Position numbers and translations under genes: made by a program. A stretch of 11,345 nt of DNA from assembly GCA_030705665.1 (NCBI GenBank), contig JAUZQA010000077.1, positions 1-11,345 on the forward strand, in the 5' to 3' direction. The notes beneath the pieces were generated by a model. The model was not told the DNA's origin, did no database searches, and was given only the letters and a program-made list of their open reading frames with translations. The DNA comes from Bacillota bacterium. GTDB taxonomy: Bacteria; Bacillota; Bacilli; Bacillales_B; DSM-18226. Shown here one piece after another: positions 6,896 through 11,345 of the stretch (the first letter of the stretch is position 1; each line of letters starts with the position of its first letter).

Positions 6896-8185
6896 GTGGA
6901 TCCATTAAAATTAGCTATTAATATAAAAGGTTTATCAGGCAGTTTAGCGGTACCCGGTGATAAATCTATTTCCCATCGTTCGGTCATGTTTGGTGCCATA
7001 TCTGAAGGTGTGACCACTGTGACGAATTTTTTACCTGGGGATGATTGTTTAAGCACGATTTCCTGTTTTCGTAAGCTTGGCGTTCAAATTGAAGAAAATG
7101 ATAACGAACTTCGAATTATTGGAAAAGGCCTGGATGGACTTATCGAGCCAATTGAATTCCTTGATGTTGGTAATTCAGGAACAACAATCCGCTTAATGTT
7201 GGGAATTTTATCTGGAAGGCCATTTTTTGCTGCATTACAAGGCGATCATTCTATTGGAAAACGGCCAATGACAAGGGTGACGGTACCATTAAGGGAAATG
7301 GGTGCCCAGATTGAAGGAAGAAAAAATGGTGAGTACACCCCGATTGCGATACGTGGTGGAAATTTAAAACCGATTACCTATCAAATGCCAGTGGCAAGTG
7401 CACAGGTTAAATCTTCCCTTTTATTTGCTGGGCTTCAAGCGCCTGGAGAGACGACGATTGTAGAAAAAGCGGAATCACGAGACCATACGGAAAGAATGAT
7501 TCGCCATTTTGGCGGAGAAATCCAAAAAGAAAATGGGAAAATTACGATAAAAGGTGGACAAAAATTATCTGGGACACATGTACATGTTCCTGGTGATATT
7601 TCTTCTGCCGCATTTTTCCTTGTAGCTGGTGCGATTATCCCGAACAGTGAGGTCACCTTAAAAAATGTCGGCCTTAATCCAACAAGAACGGGCATTATTG
7701 ATGTAATGAAAAAAATGGGTGCTGACATTCAGATATTAAAGAGTGAGGACCAGGCCTTTGAACCTTTTGGGGATCTTCTAATAAAAACTTCTCAGCTAAA
7801 AGGGACGATTATTGAAGGAGATTTAATTCCGCGTTTAATCGATGAAATTCCAATAATTGCTTTACTTGCTACACAAGCAGAAGGTACAACTATTATTAAA
7901 GATGCACAAGAATTAAAGGTAAAGGAAACAAATCGGATCGATACTGTTGTTAATGAATTGAAAAAGCTGGGTGCAAATATTGTTGCGACTGATGACGGGA
8001 TGATTATTAATGGAAAATCCAATCTCCAAGGAGGAATGGTTTCCAGTCATGGTGATCATCGTATTGGCATGATGCTGGCCATTGCAGCAGCAATTTGCAG
8101 TGAAGAAGTAAAACTGGAAAACCCAAGTGCTATTTCCGTTTCATATCCTAACTTTTTTACCCATTTAAATCAATTACAAGCATAA
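6896..8185 (+). CDS. aroA: 3-Phosphoshikimate 1-carboxyvinyltransferase (EPSP synthase)
   Basis: Adds the enolpyruvyl group of PEP to shikimate 3-phosphate; the gene is called aroE in B. subtilis. The 429 residues are full length. Key sites visible: PGDKSISHR (20-28, with Lys23 and Arg28), GNSGTTIRL (92-100), VASAQVKSS (166-174), DISSAAFFL (234-242), catalytic Asp316 in LIDEIP, KETNR (343-347) and GDHRIGM (386-392). The sequence is close to the B. subtilis type. Gly95 sits where the glyphosate-tolerant CP4 enzyme has alanine, so that particular tolerance change is absent. The start is GTG, 5 bases after GAGGTG, in the same frame as the upstream tyrA stop. It is the last gene of the aromatic block: a terminator begins at its stop codon. 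Confidence 0.97.
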   Translation: MDPLKLAINIKGLSGSLAVPGDKSISHRSVMFGAISEGVTTVTNFLPGDDCLSTISCFRKLGVQIEENDNELRIIGKGLDGLIEPIEFLDVGNSGTTIRLMLGILSGRPFFAALQGDHSIGKRPMTRVTVPLREMGAQIEGRKNGEYTPIAIRGGNLKPITYQMPVASAQVKSSLLFAGLQAPGETTIVEKAESRDHTERMIRHFGGEIQKENGKITIKGGQKLSGTHVHVPGDISSAAFFLVAGAIIPNSEVTLKNVGLNPTRTGIIDVMKKMGADIQILKSEDQAFEPFGDLLIKTSQLKGTIIEGDLIPRLIDEIPIIALLATQAEGTTIIKDAQELKVKETNRIDTVVNELKKLGANIVATDDGMIINGKSNLQGGMVSSHGDHRIGMMLAIAAAICSEEVKLENPSAISVSYPNFFTHLNQLQA

Positions 8186-8207
8186 AGCCGCAGCCATGCG
8201 GCTTTTT
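8185..8207 (+). terminator. Intrinsic terminator of the aromatic operon
   Basis: AAGCCGCA (8185-8192) and TGCGGCTT (8197-8204) form a perfect 8-bp stem with a 4-base loop and run into TTTTT (8203-8207). The first base is the last base of the aroA stop codon. Confidence 0.93.
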
Positions 8208-8255
8208 CTGATGCGAAGGGAAAATCTAAATTTAATAATAGAGAAAACAAGAATC

Positions 8256-8284
8256 TTGATGCAATGCAATTATTTCTTTATCAT
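8256..8284 (+). promoter_or_regulatory. Candidate sigma-A promoter for ypiA-ypiB
   Basis: A -35 TTGATG (8256-8261) and a -10 TATCAT (8279-8284) are 17 bases apart. The transcript would start near 8291 and have a leader of about 140 bases. A further TATACT (8290-8295) and TATAAA (8330-8335) could also act as -10 boxes but have weaker -35 partners. The remaining 222-base gap holds the hairpin at 8344-8374 and nothing else I can identify. Confidence 0.5.
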
Positions 8285-8343
8285 AGGGTTATACTTGAAT
8301 TTACTGTCCATACATAAAGGAAAAAGTACTATAAAAGACAGGA

Positions 8344-8374
8344 ATTGGGGAGTATGTTAAAGTGAATTCCCAAT
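8344..8374 (+). other. Possible leader hairpin upstream of ypiA
   Basis: ATTGGGGA (8344-8351) pairs with TTCCCAAT (8367-8374) through eight pairs including one G-U, with a 15-base loop. Five T's follow at 8379-8383, four bases after the stem. It could be a weak attenuator in the ypiA leader, but the long loop and the gap before the T's make this doubtful. Confidence 0.25.
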
Positions 8375-8429
8375 CATATTTTTCAAATGATTACTAAAAG
8401 CGAACAAGTAGTTTGAGGAAGAGGACAAA

Positions 8430-9695
8430 ATGGATAGAATAAAAAAAATATTAACGATGCTCGAAAATGGTCAACATAAGCAAGCGGAAAGTGAATATAA
8501 TGAAGTATTAACTCTCGGTACACATGATGAAAAATACCTCCTTGGTGAAGAGTTATTTCAGCTGGGATTTTTGGAGGAAGCTAAAAGGTTATTTGAAGAT
8601 CTATTGGAGATTTATCCGGATGAAGGTGAACTTCTTGTCTTATTAGCTGAGGTTTTAATCGAAGCAGGTAATGAAGAACAGGCTACTCTCATGCTTGAAA
8701 GAATTTCCGAAACGGATCCGAGCTTTGGTCAGTCATTGCTGTTACTAGCTGACTTATATCAAATTCAAGGATTATACGAAGTTTGTGAAGGAAAACTGCT
8801 AAAAGCAAAGGCGATCATGCCGGAGGAAATTGTTATTGATTTTGCATTAGGTGAGCTATACAGTGAACAGGGTGAAATTACTTCAGCCCTGCAGGCCTAT
8901 ACGGCCGTTTTAAAGGAGCAAAGTGACATTGCTGGTGTTAATATTAATCAGCGAATTGCTGACCTTTTAAGCGCGTCTGGAGCGTTTGAAGAGGCCCTTC
9001 CTTATTATGAAAAATCTCTTTCTGAAAGGTTAGAAATTAATACCCTGTTTGGATATGCTTTTACAGCCCTTCAGGGGGGATTTAATCGAACAGCCATCGA
9101 AAAATTCCTTGAATTAAAAGAACTCGATCCAGAATACAATTCCCTTTATTTGCCTTTAGCAGAAGCCTATGAAAGAGAAGAAGAATTAGAAAACAGTATT
9201 GATGTTGTCCAACAAGGGATTAAACATGATGATTTTAATAAAGAATTGTTATTTTACGGTGGGAAGCTAGCTTTAAAACTGGGCAGGGAGGAGGAGGCGG
9301 AAAAGTACTTACGTGAGGCGCTGGTCTTGGATCCTGGCTTTACGGAAGCCGCTATAAACCTGGATACATTGTTAATTAAACAGGAAAAATTCGATCTAGT
9401 AATTGAGCTTTTAAATACAATGGATATTCAAGAGGAAAACGAGCCGCAATTGCTTTGGGATGCTGCATTTGCTTATGAAAAACTTGAGGACTATGAAAGA
9501 GCAATGGAAAAATATGAAAGTGCCTATCCTTTTTTCAAAGAAGATGAATCATTTTTGTCGGATTTCGGATATTTTTTAATTGAAGAAGGAAAAAGTGATA
9601 GAGCTGCCGAAATTTTTAAACAACTATTAAAAAATAATCCTTCAAATGAAGAATATCATGATTTGCTTGAACGATTAACTGACATAGAAAATTAA
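8430..9695 (+). CDS. ypiA: Tetratricopeptide repeat protein YpiA
   Basis: A 421-residue protein made almost wholly of helix-turn-helix TPR units from about residue 35 to the C-terminus. Typical units are around 38-65 (GEELFQLGFLEEAKRLFEDL), 136-163 (FALGELYSEQGEITSALQAY), 274-301 (LLFYGGKLALKLGREEEAEK) and 342-370 (DAAFAYEKLEDYERAMEKYE). There is no signal peptide or membrane segment, and the protein is very acidic, so it is likely a cytoplasmic scaffold or adaptor. Length and position (before ypiB, ypiF and qcrA) match B. subtilis YpiA. Its partner and function are not known to me. The ATG at 8430 follows GAGGAAGAGGA. It is probably cotranscribed with ypiB, 31 bases downstream. Confidence 0.9.
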   Translation: MDRIKKILTMLENGQHKQAESEYNEVLTLGTHDEKYLLGEELFQLGFLEEAKRLFEDLLEIYPDEGELLVLLAEVLIEAGNEEQATLMLERISETDPSFGQSLLLLADLYQIQGLYEVCEGKLLKAKAIMPEEIVIDFALGELYSEQGEITSALQAYTAVLKEQSDIAGVNINQRIADLLSASGAFEEALPYYEKSLSERLEINTLFGYAFTALQGGFNRTAIEKFLELKELDPEYNSLYLPLAEAYEREEELENSIDVVQQGIKHDDFNKELLFYGGKLALKLGREEEAEKYLREALVLDPGFTEAAINLDTLLIKQEKFDLVIELLNTMDIQEENEPQLLWDAAFAYEKLEDYERAMEKYESAYPFFKEDESFLSDFGYFLIEEGKSDRAAEIFKQLLKNNPSNEEYHDLLERLTDIEN

Positions 9696-9726
9696 AGAAG
9701 CTTAAATACAGAGGAGGGAATTTACT

Positions 9727-10293
9727 ATGGCAACCCCTGTTTCTGTCAACGAGAAAAAGGACTTTATTCGCTGGTTTTTAAATCATTATCAACTTAAGCG
9801 CCGGGAATGTGTTTGGATTTTAAATTACTTAATGAGCCACGATCAATTAATGGAAAAGGTTCATTTTGTCGAGCAAGCACAATACTGCCCAAGAGGTTTA
9901 ATCATGTCAACCCATTGTGTGGATAAGGTACCTTTCCGCTTTTACAAAGAAAATGTAATGACAACTGATGCGGAAAAATCCTTCCATGATATCCGTTTAA
10001 ACCGAGATGAGGATATTTACATTCAACTTAATTTTCATGCTTCTAATCAAAAACATCAATATGCGGCCGTTCTTGAAGAAAATCCATTTATGCCCAACCA
10101 TCTGCAGGTAAATGAAAAGGACGGATTAATCGCCGAGGAATTTCTAAATTTTAGTATAGAACGTTTTCAGCATGAAAAGCTGCTCCATTTAATTGATGAG
10201 GCCCTGGATAAACAAGACAGGGAGGCATTTCAAATTTTAACGAAAAAGTTAAATCAATTAAAGGTATCAGAAAAAAATGGCAGCTTACATTAA
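9727..10293 (+). CDS. ypiB: UPF0302 family protein with C-terminal IDEAL domain, YpiB
   Basis: A 188-residue soluble protein of unknown biochemical role. Residues about 1-120 form the UPF0302 region ([20 protein letters not shown], then [11 protein letters not shown] with paired cysteines 54 and 64). Near the C-terminus, residues 151-177 form the short helical IDEAL domain; the literal motif IDEAL occurs at 156-160 in [22 protein letters not shown] domains occur in several small Firmicute proteins, and their function is not settled as far as I know. A strong ribosome binding site (GAGGAGGG, 9711-9718) precedes the ATG. The gene follows ypiA by 31 bases and ends in a terminator that overlaps its last codons. 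B. subtilis YpiB is slightly shorter. Confidence 0.92.
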   Translation: MATPVSVNEKKDFIRWFLNHYQLKRRECVWILNYLMSHDQLMEKVHFVEQAQYCPRGLIMSTHCVDKVPFRFYKENVMTTDAEKSFHDIRLNRDEDIYIQLNFHASNQKHQYAAVLEENPFMPNHLQVNEKDGLIAEEFLNFSIERFQHEKLLHLIDEALDKQDREAFQILTKKLNQLKVSEKNGSLH

Positions 10294-10313
10294 GCAAGCT
10301 GCTATTTTTTTTT
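10280..10313 (+). terminator. Intrinsic terminator overlapping the end of ypiB
   Basis: GCAGCTT (10280-10286) pairs with AAGCTGC (10296-10302). The ypiB stop codon (10291-10293) lies in the 9-base loop. Nine T's follow (10305-10313), and seven A's at 10271-10277 can extend the stem by pairing with them. A translating ribosome would cover the left arm, so termination here may depend on when translation ends. Confidence 0.85.
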
Positions 10314-10325
10314 GTTTGATTTTAC

Positions 10326-10334
10326 TGGTATGAT
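10326..10334 (+). promoter_or_regulatory. Candidate extended -10 promoter for ypiF
   Basis: TGGTATGAT matches an extended -10 (TG, one base, TATGAT). The -35 position 17 bases upstream is only the T-run of the ypiB terminator. The transcript would start near 10341, about 28 bases before the ypiF ATG. Confidence 0.4.
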
Positions 10335-10368
10335 AGATTGGAATCTAAAGTGCTTGGAGTGATCAATA

Positions 10369-10833
10369 ATGAAATGGGTATCTCATGATATTGAACAATT
10401 TCAAAAAGCTCAGGAATATATCGACACAGCTGTCATTCCTTTAATCCCTGTGGCATTCGGTACGGAAATGAAGCAGGCTGCAGCCATGTCTGAATTTATT
10501 ACCTTGGTAACTGCTTTACTTGAAAGACAACTGACTGGAAGAATCCTCTTATTACCGCCATTTACTTATTTAACCGATCAGAAAGATGGAATGAGGTATG
10601 GTGAACTGGAAAATTGGGTTTCGGCAATAAAAAATAATCAATTAAAACATATCTTTCTAATAACATGTGATAGTGAATGGAAAGCCTGTGAAAATAAATT
10701 TGAAGATTCATTAATTTGGATTCCGGCAATTCCGTTGGGGAATTTGGAGGATTCACAAAAAATCTCCATTGTAGAGAGTCAGGTTCAGCAGATTTTTGCC
10801 ATTTTCAGTCGAAAATGGCAGGATATTGAGTGA
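10369..10833 (+). CDS. ypiF: DUF2487 family protein YpiF
   Basis: A 154-residue protein with no signal peptide or clear membrane helix. It begins MKWVSHDIEQFQKAQEYIDT and has a hydrophobic core alternating strands and helices (TGRILLLPPFTYL at 56-68, LKHIFLITCD at 92-101, DSLIWIPAIPLG at 113-124). This pattern and the position before qcrA match YpiF (DUF2487) of Bacillus; the alternating pattern suggests an alpha/beta fold, and the biochemical role is unknown. The ATG at 10369 follows GGAGTGA, 6 bases upstream. It is separated from ypiB by a terminator and probably has its own promoter. A strong hairpin covers its last codons (10797-10820). No intrinsic terminator is seen before the qcrA promoter. 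Confidence 0.88.
   Translation: MKWVSHDIEQFQKAQEYIDTAVIPLIPVAFGTEMKQAAAMSEFITLVTALLERQLTGRILLLPPFTYLTDQKDGMRYGELENWVSAIKNNQLKHIFLITCDSEWKACENKFEDSLIWIPAIPLGNLEDSQKISIVESQVQQIFAIFSRKWQDIE
10797..10820 (+). repeat. 10-bp perfect inverted repeat inside the ypiF 3' end
   Basis: TGCCATTTTC (10797-10806) and GAAAATGGCA (10811-10820) are exact inverted copies around an AGTC loop. It lies within the last dozen codons of ypiF. No T-run follows on either strand, so it is not a standard terminator. Confidence 0.6.
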
Positions 10834-10864
10834 AATACCTATCCTTACCTTATTTGGCATGATG

Positions 10865-10893
10865 TTGACCTTCATTAAAGATTGATATATCAT
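10865..10893 (+). promoter_or_regulatory. Candidate sigma-A promoter for qcrA
   Basis: A -35 TTGACC (10865-10870) and a -10 TATCAT (10888-10893) are 17 bases apart, the best -35/-10 pair in the window. The transcript would start near 10900 and have a leader of about 63 bases before qcrA. The -10 overlaps short palindromes (TGATATATCA, ATCATGAT). Confidence 0.65.
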
Positions 10894-10925
10894 GATTATG
10901 TCCTAGTTTTATTAGATTATTTTGT

Positions 10926-10950
10926 GTCCGCCGGACTTTAAATCTTAAAG
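10926..10950 (+). other. Two adjoining small hairpins in the qcrA leader
   Basis: GTCC-GCC-GGAC (10926-10936) and CTTTAA-ATC-TTAAAG (10936-10950) are two perfect short inverted repeats with 3-base loops that share one base. The second ends directly before the AGGGGGG ribosome binding site (10951-10957). They may affect qcrA translation or message stability. Both stems are short and could be chance. Confidence 0.35.
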
Positions 10951-10962
10951 AGGGGGGAAAGC

Positions 10963-11345
10963 ATGAGTAAGGAACGAGTTTCAAGGCGCCAATTCTTAAG
11001 CTACACATTGACTGGTGTAGGGGGATTTATGGCCGCTGGGATGTTAATGCCAATGGTTCGTTTTGCTGTTGATCCTGTTTTAAAGGCTGATGCTGGAGGA
11101 AACTTTATTGCAACCAATAAAAAGGTTTCAGAACTAACAGACGAACCGGTTCGCGTCGATTTCACTTTCAAGCAAAAAGATGCTTGGTATGAGTCTGATG
11201 TGACTAACACAGCTTGGGTCTATAAGGATAAAAAGACGAACCAGATTATTGCACTTTCACCTGTTTGTAAACATCTAGGCTGTACAGTTGGATGGAATAA
11301 AAATAAGGACTACCCTAATCAATTTTTCTGTCCTTGCCATTATGG
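10963..11345 (+). CDS. qcrA: Menaquinol:cytochrome c reductase Rieske iron-sulfur subunit (5' part)
   Basis: The first 127 residues are present; the gene runs off the window end. QcrA carries the [2Fe-2S] cluster of the bc complex and passes electrons from menaquinol toward cytochrome c at the outer face of the membrane. The N-terminus has a twin-arginine motif SRRQFL (7-12) followed by one hydrophobic segment (about 13-36), as in Tat-exported Rieske proteins that stay anchored. Box I is CKHLGC (102-107) with ligands Cys102 and His104. Box II begins CPCH (123-126) with ligands Cys123 and His126, and Cys107 with Cys125 would form the disulfide. The ATG at 10963 follows AGGGGGG by 5 bases. In Bacillus qcrB and qcrC follow; they would lie beyond this window. 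Confidence 0.97.
   Translation, partial: MSKERVSRRQFLSYTLTGVGGFMAAGMLMPMVRFAVDPVLKADAGGNFIATNKKVSELTDEPVRVDFTFKQKDAWYESDVTNTAWVYKDKKTNQIIALSPVCKHLGCTVGWNKNKDYPNQFFCPCHY

Noticed and set aside
8353..8364. Tiny leader ORF (ATG TTA AAG TGA) with a GGGGAG just upstream
   Set aside because: The purine stretch is too close to the ATG and a three-codon ORF cannot be supported from sequence alone.
8401..8415. LexA-like box (CGAAC and GTTTG) just before ypiA
   Set aside because: The halves are separated by five bases instead of the four in the Bacillus LexA consensus, and the halves are imperfect as a pair.
479..11210. Antisense and alternate-frame open reading frames across the window
   Set aside because: All overlap well-supported + strand genes, lack ribosome binding sites and show no recognisable protein features.
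1..11345. Mobile elements, CRISPR arrays, tRNA or rRNA genes, phage or defence genes
   Set aside because: No transposase, direct-repeat array, RNA gene or foreign-looking block was seen; the gene order is a conserved Bacillaceae core region.

Overview
The window is about 11.3 kb of low-GC Firmicute chromosome. Gene content and order match the Bacillaceae (Bacillus and its split-off genera): end of hepT, then ndk, cheR, aroC(aroF), aroB, aroH, hisC, tyrA, aroA(aroE), ypiA, ypiB, ypiF, and the start of qcrA. All genes lie on the + strand. Strong purine-rich ribosome binding sites, GTG and TTG starts, and intrinsic terminators with T-runs also fit this group. I cannot fix the genus or species from the sequence alone.

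Layout: (1) 1-225, the 3' end of a polyprenyl (heptaprenyl) diphosphate synthase subunit, involved in menaquinone side-chain synthesis. (2) 256-825, ndk with its own extended -10 promoter, an 18-bp palindrome at the predicted transcript start, and a strong terminator. (3) 825-1686, the chemotaxis methyltransferase gene cheR with its own terminator and a possible CcpA (cre) site upstream. (4) 1790-8207, a six-gene aromatic amino acid block, aroC-aroB-aroH-hisC-tyrA-aroA, ending at a clear terminator. (5) 8256-10313, the ypiA-ypiB pair (TPR protein and UPF0302/IDEAL protein) with promoter and terminator. (6) 10326-10833, ypiF (DUF2487). (7) 10865-end, a sigma-A-type promoter and the first 127 residues of the Rieske subunit QcrA of the menaquinol:cytochrome c reductase.

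The aro genes give the 3-dehydroquinate step (AroB), the EPSP and chorismate steps (AroA, AroC), the chorismate-to-prephenate branch (AroH), and the tyrosine/phenylalanine end reactions (TyrA, and HisC as a dual histidinol-phosphate/aromatic aminotransferase). The six trp genes that separate aroH from hisC in Bacillus subtilis are absent. A 104-bp spacer with an inverted repeat stands in their place, and no TRAP leader or T-box is visible.

Nothing here looks like a wholly new system. The points worth a second look are non-coding: the ndk start-site palindrome, the cre-like site before cheR, the inverted repeat at the lost-trp junction, a structured possibly repeat-derived element between hisC and tyrA, a tiny out-of-frame ORF over the aroA start, and small hairpins at the ypiF 3' end and before the qcrA ribosome binding site. 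No stretch longer than 300 bases lacks a gene.
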